Made by a program: the position numbers and the translations under genes. The notes under the pieces are model-generated. The model was not told where the DNA came from. It made no database searches and worked only from the letters and a program-made list of their open reading frames with translations. From Algorimicrobium sediminis (GTDB lineage: Bacteria > Bacteroidota > Bacteroidia > Flavobacteriales > Flavobacteriaceae): a stretch of 64,000 nt of DNA. The stretch covers positions 868,001-932,000 of the forward strand of contig NZ_JBHULS010000001.1 in NCBI RefSeq assembly GCF_042684585.1. The letters run 5' to 3'. Position 1 is the first letter of the stretch; each line of letters starts with the position of its first letter. This document shows positions 25,585-33,911 of the stretch, in pieces.

Positions 25585-26295
25585 ATGCAACTGTTTTACA
25601 ATCCCGATATAACAGCATCTACCAAATCTTTTTCATTCGATAAAGAAGAAAGTAAGCACATTGTAAAAGTGCTTCGGAAAAATGTGGGCGATTTACTTCA
25701 AATTACCAACGGAAAAGGATGGCTATTTACAGCTACCATAGAAGCCAATAACCCAAAAAAATGTACGGTTGCAATAACAAATAACGCTTTTCAATCGCCA
25801 CGCCCCTATCAATTGCATTTAGCTGTGGCACCTACAAAAATGAATGATAGGTATGCCTGGTTTTTAGAAAAAGCTACTGAAATTGGCGTAACACATATAA
25901 CACCCATAATTTGCGATCACAGCGAACGTAAAACAATAAAATTAGAACGTTTTGAAAAAATAATTCAAGCTGCTATGAAGCAATCCTTGCAAACGTATTT
26001 GCCCGAGCTACGTCCTGCTGTGCTTTTTTCGGAGTTTATAAACCAACCTTTTGCCGGCAACACTTTTATTGCTCATTGCGAAGAGCAAGCTAAAAAATCT
26101 TTGAAAAGTGTTTTAAAACCAGAAACGCACACTACCATATTAATTGGTCCGGAAGGCGATTTTAGTGTTAAAGAAATTGAAACAGCCCTTAAAAATAACT
26201 TTATTCCTGTAACTTTGGGTACAACGCGTTTACGCACAGAAACAGCCGCTATTGTGGCTTGCCACAGTTTGGCTTTTATAAATGAAACGTTATGA
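25585..26295 (+). CDS. rsmE: 16S rRNA (uracil(1498)-N(3))-methyltransferase RsmE
   Basis: A 236-residue SPOUT-class methyltransferase that methylates U1498 of 16S rRNA using S-adenosylmethionine. It has an N-terminal PUA-like domain (FDKEESKHIVKVLRKNVGD near 13-31, the family mark) and a C-terminal knotted fold with WFLEKATEIGVTHI near 92, SERKTIKLERF near 113, LIGPEGDFSVKEIE near 190 and the knot LGTTRLRTETAAI near 212. The length is normal. It follows the parvulin gene by 2 bp and its end overlaps the next gene by 4 bp (ATGA type), which shows a tight operon. Confidence 0.95.
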   Translation: MQLFYNPDITASTKSFSFDKEESKHIVKVLRKNVGDLLQITNGKGWLFTATIEANNPKKCTVAITNNAFQSPRPYQLHLAVAPTKMNDRYAWFLEKATEIGVTHITPIICDHSERKTIKLERFEKIIQAAMKQSLQTYLPELRPAVLFSEFINQPFAGNTFIAHCEEQAKKSLKSVLKPETHTTILIGPEGDFSVKEIETALKNNFIPVTLGTTRLRTETAAIVACHSLAFINETL

Positions 26296-26933
26296 AACAG
26301 TTTTTTAGCATTATTTTAATATTGGCGTTTTACGGCAGTCCAGCACAAAGTATTGCCGTGCTAAAATACAGTGGAGGTGGCGATTGGTACAGCAACCCTA
26401 CAGCTTTGCCTAATTTAATTAGTTTTTGCAATAGCGAAATTAATACCAACATTAAAAACAAACCTGAAACGGTTGAGGCAGGAAGTATCGATATTTTTCA
26501 ATATCCATTTTTACACATGACCGGCCATGGAAACGTTTTCTTTAATGCGGACGATGCCGAAAACTTGCGAAACTACTTAATATCGGGTGGGTTTTTACAT
26601 ATAGACGATAACTATGGCATGGCGCCCTACGCGGTAGAAGCTTTAAAAACCGTATTTCCCAATACAGAACTTATTGAACTCCCTGCCAATCACGCTATTT
26701 TTAACATAGCTTACTCTTTCCCTGAAGGACTGCCTAAAATACACGAACACGATGGCAAACGCCCCCAAGCTTTAGGTATTTTTCATGAAGGCCGCCTGGT
26801 AGTTTTACTAACTATTGAAAGCGATTTAGGCGATGGTTGGGAAGATGCCGTTGTGCACAACGACCCGCCAGAAGTAAGGGAAAAAGCCTTAAAAATGGGC
26901 GCGAATATTATTAAATATGCCTTCGAAAATTAG
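26292..26933 (+). CDS. DUF4159 domain-containing exported protein
   Basis: A 213-residue protein with a signal peptide (MKQFFSIILILAFYGSPAQS) and one DUF4159 domain: KYSGGGDWYSNPTALPNL near 25-42, LHMTGHGNVFFN near 75, GGFLHIDDNYG near 99, and HDGKRPQALGIF near 155. In other families DUF4159 has a glutamine-amidotransferase-like fold, but no catalytic triad can be called from the sequence alone. The gene overlaps rsmE by 4 bp and precedes an RNA methyltransferase by 11 bp. The function is unknown; the signal peptide places it outside the cytoplasm, so the operon link to RNA enzymes may be only transcriptional. Confidence 0.85.
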   Translation: MKQFFSIILILAFYGSPAQSIAVLKYSGGGDWYSNPTALPNLISFCNSEINTNIKNKPETVEAGSIDIFQYPFLHMTGHGNVFFNADDAENLRNYLISGGFLHIDDNYGMAPYAVEALKTVFPNTELIELPANHAIFNIAYSFPEGLPKIHEHDGKRPQALGIFHEGRLVVLLTIESDLGDGWEDAVVHNDPPEVREKALKMGANIIKYAFEN

Positions 26934-26944
26934 TTTAAAAGCGC

Positions 26945-27454
26945 ATGCAACTAACTCATTACACCTCAAAATTTAGCCCAAAACGTTTTCCTATAACCTT
27001 GGTATGCGATACTATTAGTAATGCTGCCAATGTAGGTAGTTTGTTTCGTACAGCCGATGCCTTTGGTGCAGAAAATATTGTTTTTTGCGGCGCCCAAACT
27101 GCTTTTGGAAGAAAAATGACAAAAACCTCCAGAGCCACAGAAAAATATGTGCCTTTTGAAACCCAAACCGATGTTTTAAAAACGGTAAGCAGTTTAAAAG
27201 AAAAAGGTTATTTTGTTGTAGCTCTGGAAATTACTAGCAACAGTAAACCCCTCCAAAACACCAATTTTAATGGAAACCAGCCTATTGCTTTGGTGGTTGG
27301 TGCAGAAAATTTTGGCATTGCTAATGAGGTTTTGGAACAAGTTGATGCCATAGTGCATATTAATATGTTTGGCAATAACAGCAGTATGAATGTGGTGCAA
27401 GCTACCAGCATTGCCCTTTACGAAATTACCAACCAACTTACAGCTGCTGTATAA
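26945..27454 (+). CDS. TrmH/SpoU-family RNA methyltransferase
   Basis: A 169-residue SPOUT methyltransferase that acts on ribose 2'-OH groups of tRNA or rRNA. Motif 1 is SNAANVGSLFRTADAFGA near residues 26-43, with the catalytic Arg in FRTADA; motif 2 is IALVVGAENFGIANEVLE near 116-133; and motif 3 is INMFGNNSSMNVVQATSIA near 142-160. It is a compact, single-domain member without the N-terminal RNA-binding part of RlmB. The exact target base is not certain. The ATG at 26945 follows the DUF4159 gene by 11 bp. Confidence 0.9.
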   Translation: MQLTHYTSKFSPKRFPITLVCDTISNAANVGSLFRTADAFGAENIVFCGAQTAFGRKMTKTSRATEKYVPFETQTDVLKTVSSLKEKGYFVVALEITSNSKPLQNTNFNGNQPIALVVGAENFGIANEVLEQVDAIVHINMFGNNSSMNVVQATSIALYEITNQLTAAV

Positions 27455-27488
27455 TTGGTTATTTAAAGTAAATTGTATCTTAAAAATT

Positions 27489-28577
27489 ATGACTTCAAAA
27501 ATTATAGCAAACGGTATTTTACGAGCGCTTGGCGTTGTAGCAGCCATTGCCCTGCTGTTGGTGTTTATTTATAAAATCCAATCGGTTATTATTTATATTG
27601 CTATTTCGGTGGTTATTTCGTTAACTGGTCGGCCTATTGTGTTGTTTTTTAGAAAACGCCTAAAATTTAATAACTTACTTGCTGTAGCAACTACCATGCT
27701 CTTACTTCTTGGGTTTATTGTGGGTTTGGTGGGCTTGTTTATTCCGCTTATTGTAGAACAAGGCCATAATTTGTCTTTGTTGGATATTAATCAGTTACAA
27801 CTTAATATTGAAAACATTTACAATGAAATTAGCAGGCATTTTAACTTAAAACCACTTCATATTGAAGAGTCCTTCCAAGAATCTGGTATTTTGTCGCATA
27901 TTAATTTTGCTATTATCCCCGAATTTTTAAACTATCTGGTTAGTGGCTTTGGCAGTTTTAGTATTGGTTTGTTTTCAGTACTGTTTATTTCGTTTTTCTT
28001 TTTAAGAGATAGCAAACTATTTGAAAACAGTTTGCTAACTTTAATTCCAGACAGTAAAGTAGGACGTGTAAAACATTCCTTCGAAAAAATTAAAAACTTA
28101 TTATCACGTTATTTTGTAGGTTTAATATTTCAAATTTCAGTTATCTTTATTATTTATACCATTGGGTTGCTTATTGTAGGTGTTCAAAACGCCGTAGTTA
28201 TCGCCTTTTTATGCGCTTTAATAAACCTTATTCCGTATTTAGGACCTGTTATTGGCGGGGTTATAATGATATTACTAACCATGACAAGTAATTTGGGTGC
28301 TAATTTTAGCGACGTTATTTTACCCGAAACTTTGTATGTTTTAATTGTTATTGCCCTCGGACAATTAATAGATAATTTTATTAGTCAGCCTATCATTTTT
28401 TCAAGAAGTGTAAAATCGCATCCATTGGAAATCTTTTTGGTCATTATCATTGCCGGTTTACTTTTTGGCATTTTAGGCATGGTAATAGCTATACCAACCT
28501 ATACAGCTTTAAAGGTAGTTTTGAAGGAATTTATTTCAGACAATAAGGTGGTACAAAAACTAACCAAGAATTTATAA
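27489..28577 (+). CDS. AI-2E/PerM-type membrane transporter
   Basis: A 362-residue membrane protein of the AI-2E transporter (UPF0118) family with about eight helices. Helices 1-3 fill residues 8-95; a soluble stretch follows (about 100-160, LDINQLQLNIENIYNE); the remaining helices hold the family region NLIPYLGPVIGGVIM near 254-268 and a closing GILGMVIAIPTYTALKVV near 328-345. Members act as exporters of autoinducer-2 or as sodium/proton antiporters, so the substrate is not fixed by sequence. I chose ATG 27489 (MTSKIIANGIL) because an earlier in-frame ATG at 27390 lies inside the preceding gene. Confidence 0.88.
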   Translation: MTSKIIANGILRALGVVAAIALLLVFIYKIQSVIIYIAISVVISLTGRPIVLFFRKRLKFNNLLAVATTMLLLLGFIVGLVGLFIPLIVEQGHNLSLLDINQLQLNIENIYNEISRHFNLKPLHIEESFQESGILSHINFAIIPEFLNYLVSGFGSFSIGLFSVLFISFFFLRDSKLFENSLLTLIPDSKVGRVKHSFEKIKNLLSRYFVGLIFQISVIFIIYTIGLLIVGVQNAVVIAFLCALINLIPYLGPVIGGVIMILLTMTSNLGANFSDVILPETLYVLIVIALGQLIDNFISQPIIFSRSVKSHPLEIFLVIIIAGLLFGILGMVIAIPTYTALKVVLKEFISDNKVVQKLTKNL

Positions 28578-28583
28578 ATTGAA

Positions 28584-29771
28584 GTGAATCAGGCTATTTT
28601 ACATCCCGAAAATCAAACATTTATACAGGAATATCTGGATAAAGACACAAGCCAACTCATTTTTAAAAAAGCACCAAATTCCAATGTTAGCATGGCTGAA
28701 TTGGTTGCTCAAATTGAAGCCAAAAAACGCTGTAAAACCAAGCTGCCTACTTGGTACCAAACACCGCTTATTTACTATCCTACAAAACTGCAAATTGAAC
28801 AAACCTCATCTGAATTAACAGCAAATTACAAAGCGCAATTGGTTTCTGGCGCTAAACTGTTAGACGCTACCGGTGGATTTGGCGTGGATAGTTATTATTT
28901 TTCAAAACAAGTTAAACAGGTGGTTCACTGCGAAATCAATTCACAGTTATCGGAGTTAGTTAATTATAATTTAAAACAGCTTCAAATTACCAATATAGAA
29001 ACCGTTGCAGCTAACGGCTTGTTGTATTTGCAAAACCAAAACACCCATTTTAATTGGATATATCTGGATCCATCGCGCCGAAATGACAGCAAAGGCAAGG
29101 TGTTTTTTTTAAGCGACTGTTTACCTAATGTGCCTGAAGCATTGCCTATACTTTTTAACTACAGCCCTAATTTGCTTATTAAAACAGCCCCATTGTTAGA
29201 TATTAGCGCAGGTATTAAAGAATTAGAGCATGTTAAAGAAATACATGTTGTGGCTGTAAATAATGACGTTAAAGAATTGTTGTGGGTGTTAGAAAAAAAC
29301 ACCAATAAGCCCGTTAGTATTATAACCACTAACCTCACAAAAACAGCAACACAACGTTTTCGCTTTTGGTTAAAAGACGAGGCAAACACCCAAGCGGCTT
29401 ACAGTGTACCTAGGCACTATTTATATGAGCCCAACGCCGCTATTTTAAAATCGGGAGCCTTTAATACCATTGCCCAAGCATTTAACTGCTATAAACTGGA
29501 ACAACATACACACCTGTACACACATCAAAAGCTTCTGGAATTTCCGGGACGTACTTTTAGCATTACGGCTACACATCCGTACACTAAAAAAAACATAAAA
29601 GCATTGGGCATTAAAAAAGCTAATATTAGTACCCGTAATTTCCCAGAGTCTGTGGCCGATATTCGTAAAAAATTCAAAATTGCCGATGGCGGCACTAGCT
29701 ATCTGTTTTTTACCACAAATATGCACCAAGAGCGTATTGTTATTGAATGTAAAAAAGTAACCGAAAATTAA
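28584..29771 (+). CDS. Class I SAM methyltransferase with THUMP-like C-terminal domain
   Basis: A 395-residue protein starting with GTG at 28584 (GTGAATCAGGCT), 6 bp after the transporter stop. The centre has a Rossmann methyltransferase: KLLDATGGFGVDSYYFSK near residues 91-108 is the SAM motif I, CEINSQLSEL near 117 the acidic motif II, and YLDPSRRN near 155 the motif IV (a DPSRR variant of DPPY). The C-terminal 100 residues resemble the THUMP-like domain found beside it in Bacteroidota. Such enzymes are thought to methylate RNA, but the target is unknown. The gene sits with tsaD, rsmE and a SpoU enzyme, all acting on RNA. Confidence 0.85.
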   Translation: MNQAILHPENQTFIQEYLDKDTSQLIFKKAPNSNVSMAELVAQIEAKKRCKTKLPTWYQTPLIYYPTKLQIEQTSSELTANYKAQLVSGAKLLDATGGFGVDSYYFSKQVKQVVHCEINSQLSELVNYNLKQLQITNIETVAANGLLYLQNQNTHFNWIYLDPSRRNDSKGKVFFLSDCLPNVPEALPILFNYSPNLLIKTAPLLDISAGIKELEHVKEIHVVAVNNDVKELLWVLEKNTNKPVSIITTNLTKTATQRFRFWLKDEANTQAAYSVPRHYLYEPNAAILKSGAFNTIAQAFNCYKLEQHTHLYTHQKLLEFPGRTFSITATHPYTKKNIKALGIKKANISTRNFPESVADIRKKFKIADGGTSYLFFTTNMHQERIVIECKKVTEN

Positions 29772-29818
29772 AGCAGGAGCGTTGTTAGCTTCTAAAAAAA
29801 TTAAAAGCACAAACCACA

Positions 29819-30487
29819 ATGTTAAAAGCAGTATTATTTGATATGGATGGTGTAATTGTAGACACCGAACCGTTGCATAAAAAAGCCTATTATGGCATGT
29901 TCAAAACCTTAAAACTACCAGTTACCACGGCTCAATACGAATCCTTTACAGGACAGTCCACTATAAATGTTTGCAAAAGGCTGTGCACCGATTTCGAATT
30001 ACTGGAAGCACCGGAGAATTTGGTACAAATAAAGCGCCGTATTTTTAAAGAATTATTTATTTCCGATGCCAGTTTACAACTTATTCCCGGGGTGCTTGAT
30101 CTTATTCAAGATTACCACCAAAATGGTGTCACGCTGGTTTTAGCCTCTTCAGCTTCTATGCAAACCATTAACAGTGTTTTCGATCGGTTTCAATTAAATC
30201 CATATTTTAAAGCCAAATTAAGTGGCGCCGATTTAAAAGCCTCCAAACCACATCCGGAAATATTTATTAAAGCAGCGCAAGCATCTGGATATGCTAAAGA
30301 ACAGTGTTTGGTTATAGAAGATTCCACAAACGGTATAAAAGCTGCCAACGGTGCTGGTATTTTTTGTGTAGCTTATAACAGTAAACACTCCAAAAATCAG
30401 AATTACGACACAGCCAATTTGGTGATAAACGATTTTAGCAGTATTTCCTACAAACGGGCCAAAAACCTTTTAGCCGCTCAATACTAG
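29819..30487 (+). CDS. HAD-superfamily phosphatase/phosphomutase, beta-PGM-like
   Basis: A 222-residue HAD hydrolase with a helical cap of the beta-phosphoglucomutase type. Motif I FDMDGVIVDTEP at 8-19 carries the nucleophile Asp; motif II is LASSAS near 110; motif III Lys is in KASKPHPEIF near 140; motif IV VIEDSTNGIKAA near 162 holds the metal acids. The cap contains FTGQSTINVCKR. Candidates are beta-phosphoglucomutase or a small sugar-phosphate phosphatase. The ATG at 29819 lies 47 bp after the methyltransferase gene; it appears to end the operon begun by tsaD. Confidence 0.85.
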   Translation: MLKAVLFDMDGVIVDTEPLHKKAYYGMFKTLKLPVTTAQYESFTGQSTINVCKRLCTDFELLEAPENLVQIKRRIFKELFISDASLQLIPGVLDLIQDYHQNGVTLVLASSASMQTINSVFDRFQLNPYFKAKLSGADLKASKPHPEIFIKAAQASGYAKEQCLVIEDSTNGIKAANGAGIFCVAYNSKHSKNQNYDTANLVINDFSSISYKRAKNLLAAQY

Positions 30488-30557
30488 CTGGTTATTTTTA
30501 GAGCCTAACAAAAAAACCAATATTTTAAATTTTTTACTAAAAAAATCAATAAAAATA

Positions 30558-30589
30558 GTTGCGTTACTGATATTGGTTAGTTACATTTG
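30558..30589 (+). promoter_or_regulatory. Promoter of the tRNA operon
   Basis: GTTG (TTG at 30559-30561), a 20-nt gap and TACATTTG at 30582-30589 give a full Bacteroidota promoter. The predicted start, near 30593, lies 32 bp ahead of the first tRNA. Confidence 0.7.
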
Positions 30590-30624
30590 CATCCGAATTC
30601 AAAGGAACGTTCTTATAGAATAAA

Positions 30625-30708
30625 GGAGAGGTGCCAGAGTGGTAATGGAGCAGATTGCTAATCTGTCGACGCGTAAGTGTCGCCAGGGTTCGAATCCCTG
30701 TCTCTCCG
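30625..30708 (+). tRNA. tRNA-Ser (GCT)
   Basis: 84 nt. The acceptor stem GGAGAGG pairs with TCTCTCC, the anticodon loop is TTGCTAA (anticodon GCT, reads AGC/AGU), and the T-loop is GGTTCGAATCCC. A long variable arm (GTCGACGCGTAAGTGTCGC region) confirms the serine class. CCA is not encoded. Confidence 0.95.
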
Positions 30709-30778
30709 CTTTTTTTTAGATAACCATGCAAAGTTGTTTTCAGGTTTCTTCCGTACAACTTTTACAATTTATTTTTTT

Positions 30779-30853
30779 CGGGGTGTAGCGTAGCCCGGTT
30801 ATCGCGCCGCGTTTGGGACGCGGAGGTCGCAGGTTCGAATCCTGCCACCCCGA
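30779..30853 (+). tRNA. tRNA-Pro (TGG)
   Basis: 75 nt. The acceptor stem CGGGGTG pairs with CACCCCG, the anticodon stem CGCGT/ACGCG holds TTGGG with anticodon TGG, and the T-arm is CAGGTTCGAATCCTG. CCA is not encoded. Confidence 0.95.
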
Positions 30854-30871
30854 CAATATTTTTAGGGTTAC

Positions 30872-30945
30872 GGGCTCGTAGCTCAGCTGGATAGAGCACC
30901 TCCCTTCTAAGGAGGCGGTCATAGGTTCGAATCCTATCGGGCTCA
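30872..30945 (+). tRNA. tRNA-Arg (TCT)
   Basis: 74 nt. The acceptor stem GGGCTCG pairs with CGGGCTC (two wobble pairs), the anticodon stem CCTCC/GGAGG holds CTTCTAA with anticodon TCT (reads AGA/AGG), and the T-arm is TAGGTTCGAATCCTA. CCA is not encoded. Confidence 0.95.
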
Positions 30946-30950
30946 CAAGA

Positions 30951-30979
30951 AACTTCGCTAGTAATGGCGGGGTTTTTTT
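30951..30979 (+). terminator. Terminator of the tRNA operon
   Basis: AACTTCGC (30951-30958) pairs with GCGGGGTT (30967-30974), with two wobble pairs, and a run of seven T follows. It begins 5 bp after the tRNA-Arg gene. Confidence 0.75.
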
Positions 30980-31252
30980 GTTTTATAGCCCTTTTTCAAC
31001 TTCCTTTTTAAAAGTCCTATTTATGGTAAATTATGCTATATTTCTGGTAAAAAACAGGATAAAAACAGGATAAAATAGCCACCTTTTTTACGAAATTAAT
31101 TATACACATACCTGTGAGTTGGCAACACAGTAGCACCTACATTTTGAACGTTTGGTATATCAATTTTACGTGTGTAACCAACCTGCTTTTAAACAGTAAT
31201 GTTTTGCAAAACCAAGGTAGCTTCAGACTGGTTTGGGAGCAGCTTCTTTTTT
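30980..31252. other. Intergenic spacer after the tRNA genes
   Basis: About 270 bp with no reading frame, repeat or RNA fold that I can support. It separates the plus-strand tRNA unit from the 3' end of the minus-strand yceI gene. Confidence 0.5.
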
Positions 31253-31837
31253 TTAAACCTTTAAATGTAAATTGAAGTCTATTTCAATAATATCATGTAC
31301 CGAAATCATCCCAAACAACTTTTTAGGCGTTTCCAAATCAAAATCGTTTAAGTTAATTTTTAAATCGCCTGTAACATGCCATTCGTGTGTACCGCTTAAA
31401 TGCAATGGTAATTGGTAATTACGCGTTATATCGGCTATTTCTATAGCAACTTGGGCATTTACAATGTCTGGGTTATTGGTTCGTTTTATTTCCTTTAAAC
31501 TTAAAAAAATCTGCGGATGCGCGTCTGCTTTTAGGGTTTTTTGAAAGTCTTTATTTATCATTTTACCGCCACAATCAAAAGCATCACTATGCAAAACAAG
31601 CGTGGCTTTCTCGAAAGCAATGGTATTGGAAGCTAAATAATAGTTTATAGGTATTGGATTTTTTAATTCCTGCATATTAAAATGGCAGGAAAAATTGTTT
31701 ACGTTACTAGACCCTTTTAATACTAACGAACTGTTTTGAGATACGGTAACAGCGGTCTTATTTAATTTTGATGTATGGATACCAAAAATTAAGGTTGCTA
31801 GCGTAGAAAGATACAAGAGGATTCTAATACTAATCAT
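31253..31837 (-). CDS. YceI-family exported protein (copy 1)
   Basis: A 194-residue protein with a signal-type N-terminus (MISIRILLYLSTLATLIFGI) and a YceI lipocalin-like beta-barrel: LVLKGSSNVNNFSCHF near 37-52, a central FDCGGKMINKDFQKTL near 86-101 and ETPKKLFGMISVHDIIEIDF near 168-187. YceI proteins bind isoprenoid or other hydrophobic molecules in the periplasm. It is distantly similar to the YceI at 33253-33840 (GTSNLHDW and PPKALFGTVKTGDEV in the same places). A strong hairpin at 31866-31924 separates it from the porin gene, so it may have its own promoter; it lacks the palindromic operator of its paralogue. Confidence 0.85.
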   Translation of the reverse strand: MISIRILLYLSTLATLIFGIHTSKLNKTAVTVSQNSSLVLKGSSNVNNFSCHFNMQELKNPIPINYYLASNTIAFEKATLVLHSDAFDCGGKMINKDFQKTLKADAHPQIFLSLKEIKRTNNPDIVNAQVAIEIADITRNYQLPLHLSGTHEWHVTGDLKINLNDFDLETPKKLFGMISVHDIIEIDFNLHLKV

Positions 31838-31865
31838 AATTAATGGGTTTTTGATTGAAAAAATA

Positions 31866-31924
31866 AAAACTAATCTTTTAACACCTAGCCTGGGCTATGT
31901 TGTGTGTGCTAAAAGATTAGTTTT
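31866..31924 (-). terminator. Long hairpin after the porin gene
   Basis: A perfect 15-bp stem, AAAACTAATCTTTTA (31866-31880) with its complement at 31910-31924, encloses a small inner hairpin TAGCC/GGCTA. It lies 27 bp past the stop of the porin gene. Both arms end in A/T runs, so it could act in either direction. Confidence 0.7.
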
Positions 31925-31950
31925 ATACTATGAAATAATGTATTAAGCTT

Positions 31951-33219
31951 TTAGAAACTAATAACAGCTTCCACAACAGCACCGTTAAATTTAGCGTCGT
32001 CATATAGACTTCCTACTGGAAAATCTGTGTAGTTTTGGTTAACATATTCAGCTTTTACTAAAATATTTTTAGTTAAAAACCAACCAGCTCCAGCTTGAAT
32101 TCGGTCAATTTTAGCATCTTCACCACTAGCTAATTCAGCATCTACTAGGTTATAACGACCACCAATGTAGAAGTTTTCTGTGCTACCAAATCTGTAAATA
32201 AGCTCTCCGGCATATTGTTGTGTTTTACGTCTGTCCACTTCACTGCTATTTCTTCCCGAGGTAAGCTCCACTGTTCCAAAAAATTCCAATCCACCATATT
32301 TTACAAATGGGTTAATCATGATGGCTGTAATTTTGTTACCAAATCCTGGGTTAAAACGTCCAGATCTAAAATCATCTCTGTCTGTGGCAGCATCTTGCAT
32401 AATATCGTAATATCTAGACCCTGCTCTATCTGCGCTGTATAAATACACGTTTTGTGCATAACCGGTGTTGTATAACGAGCCTGTTAAACGGAATCTTAAA
32501 TCGGCGTTTAATTGCTTATCGAAGCCTAATTTGGCTAACAATGCCGCACCTCCAGTAGAACCGTCTACTTTAGTTACCTTTTGGTTTAGTTTACCATTAC
32601 TAAATCCAAGCATACCAAAGAAGCCATTATCGGTATGGTAATATACCTCTGCACCTACCTCGGTTGTAAAGGAATCCATTATTAAATTACCTACAAATGG
32701 GTTGTAAATAGTTTGGGCGTTATCACTTCTTCTAAAATGAGCATCGCCATAGTTGTTTTCCATATGCCCAATTTTAATGGTAGCATGCTTCATAATATCG
32801 CTTAAAAAGCCTTTGCTTACAAAATCCAATTTATCAATGGTAATATAGCCACCTTTTACATAAGGCTCTGGGTGGTGTCTAGACGATAAATAAGTTCTTA
32901 AGTGTAAGTTAATACCATCGTAAAGCGCAACGTCTAAATCTAAATTAGCTGTGGCCAAATTAAAGTTATATCCTACTTCTCGTAAAGGTGTAATACCCGA
33001 GTTTTCGTTATCAATGGCCTGAAATTGTAATGCAAAGGAACCGCCAATACGTACTTTTACATTTTCAAAGGTTGTTAATGTGTCTTTAACAGGCTCGAAA
33101 ACGTTAACACCATTTTTATCTGGCTGCCTGTAGTTGTCTAGGTTTCTATTCTGGGCATATAAGCTACATCCTGCTAAAATAGCTATGACTAGAAGTGTGT
33201 TTTTTAAATTTGCTATCAT
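31951..33219 (-). CDS. Porin-like outer-membrane beta-barrel protein
   Basis: A 422-residue exported protein with a signal peptide cut near residue 23 (AGCSLYAQ). After a short linker the sequence shows about 16 amphipathic strands with loops rich in Gly, Asn and Asp, and it ends in a strand closing with Phe (GAVVEAVISF), the mark of an outer-membrane barrel. It resembles phosphate-selective or DcaP-type porins, but I cannot set the substrate. It follows the second yceI gene by 33 bp, and with it forms a two-gene unit whose promoter region holds the Crp/Fnr-like palindrome at 33894-33911. A YceI partner suggests handling of a hydrophobic or redox-active compound at the outer membrane. Confidence 0.8.
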   Translation of the reverse strand: MIANLKNTLLVIAILAGCSLYAQNRNLDNYRQPDKNGVNVFEPVKDTLTTFENVKVRIGGSFALQFQAIDNENSGITPLREVGYNFNLATANLDLDVALYDGINLHLRTYLSSRHHPEPYVKGGYITIDKLDFVSKGFLSDIMKHATIKIGHMENNYGDAHFRRSDNAQTIYNPFVGNLIMDSFTTEVGAEVYYHTDNGFFGMLGFSNGKLNQKVTKVDGSTGGAALLAKLGFDKQLNADLRFRLTGSLYNTGYAQNVYLYSADRAGSRYYDIMQDAATDRDDFRSGRFNPGFGNKITAIMINPFVKYGGLEFFGTVELTSGRNSSEVDRRKTQQYAGELIYRFGSTENFYIGGRYNLVDAELASGEDAKIDRIQAGAGWFLTKNILVKAEYVNQNYTDFPVGSLYDDAKFNGAVVEAVISF

Positions 33220-33252
33220 TTTAATTAGTTTTAAGGTTTTTGTTTGTTTTTA

Positions 33253-33840
33253 TTAGATACTAAATTTGTTTTTAAATGAAATAACTACCTCATCGCCTGT
33301 TTTAACGGTGCCAAAAAGGGCTTTTGGAGGTTCTACATTATAATCGGTCATTTTTAATGGCTTCTCGCCTTCTAAAGTTACTTGATGGCCTAAAATAGTC
33401 ATGGTTAAATCCAAGTCAATTTCTTTTTTAACACCAGCAATAAATAAATGGCCCTTGGTGCGCACTAGGTACACATTGTTACCTTTACTAGTGGTTTCAT
33501 TTACCGTTGTTAAGTTGAAAGTAATGGTTTTATAGTCGTCGTAATTTAATGCCTCGTACGTATTTTTATTCATGGCATTTTTACCACTTTCCAAACCTTT
33601 TACATCTATGGTAATGGCGCATTTTTCGAGGTCGCCCGTTTCCAAATTGTTAAAAACCAAAAACCCAGCTTGTTTTTCGGCATCAATGGTCCAATCGTGT
33701 AAATTAGAGGTCCCTGCAATGGTTAAAGAAGACTGATTATTTTGTAATTTTAACTCTTGCGCCTGTGCTGTATTAAATACTAATAAAAGGCATGAAATAA
33801 TTCCTAATGTTCGTAAAACATGTGCTCTTGTGTTTGTCAT
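33253..33840 (-). CDS. YceI-family exported protein (copy 2)
   Basis: A 195-residue protein from ATG 33840 (MTNTRAHVLRTLG), with a signal peptide cut near FNTAQAQ. An upstream ATG at 33909 would overlap the palindromic operator and the predicted promoter, so I rejected it. The YceI barrel shows IAGTSNLHDWTIDAE near 44-58, KGLESGKNAMNKNTYEALN near 83-101, and PPKALFGTVKTGDEVVISF near 171-189. YceI proteins carry isoprenoid-like ligands in the periplasm. The gene is the first of a unit with the porin and is preceded by a TGA-N6-TCA palindrome shared with the stress-protein and hpf promoters, so induction under the same stress is likely. Confidence 0.88.
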   Translation of the reverse strand: MTNTRAHVLRTLGIISCLLLVFNTAQAQELKLQNNQSSLTIAGTSNLHDWTIDAEKQAGFLVFNNLETGDLEKCAITIDVKGLESGKNAMNKNTYEALNYDDYKTITFNLTTVNETTSKGNNVYLVRTKGHLFIAGVKKEIDLDLTMTILGHQVTLEGEKPLKMTDYNVEPPKALFGTVKTGDEVVISFKNKFSI

Positions 33841-33865
33841 AATTTGCTTGTTTTTAATTCTATTA

Positions 33866-33873
33866 CAAATGTC
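33866..33873 (-). promoter_or_regulatory. Predicted -7 box of the yceI-porin promoter
   Basis: GACATTTG on the minus strand fits TAnnTTTG at all fixed positions but one. No TTG is found at -33; the palindrome at 33894-33911 sits there instead. The start predicted from it, near 33862, gives a 22-nt leader. Confidence 0.45.
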
Positions 33874-33893
33874 CAAATTATATAGAGCAGAAT

Positions 33894-33911
33894 CTATGAT
33901 AAAAGTCATAG
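33894..33911 (-). promoter_or_regulatory. Crp/Fnr-like operator upstream of yceI-porin
   Basis: CTATGATAAAAGTCATAG is a perfect palindrome with 6-bp arms (CTATGA/TCATAG) and a 6-nt centre. Its TGA-N6-TCA core has the geometry of Crp/Fnr-family sites. Seventeen bases are identical at 35997-36013. It is centred 40.5 bp upstream of the predicted start. Confidence 0.65.
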
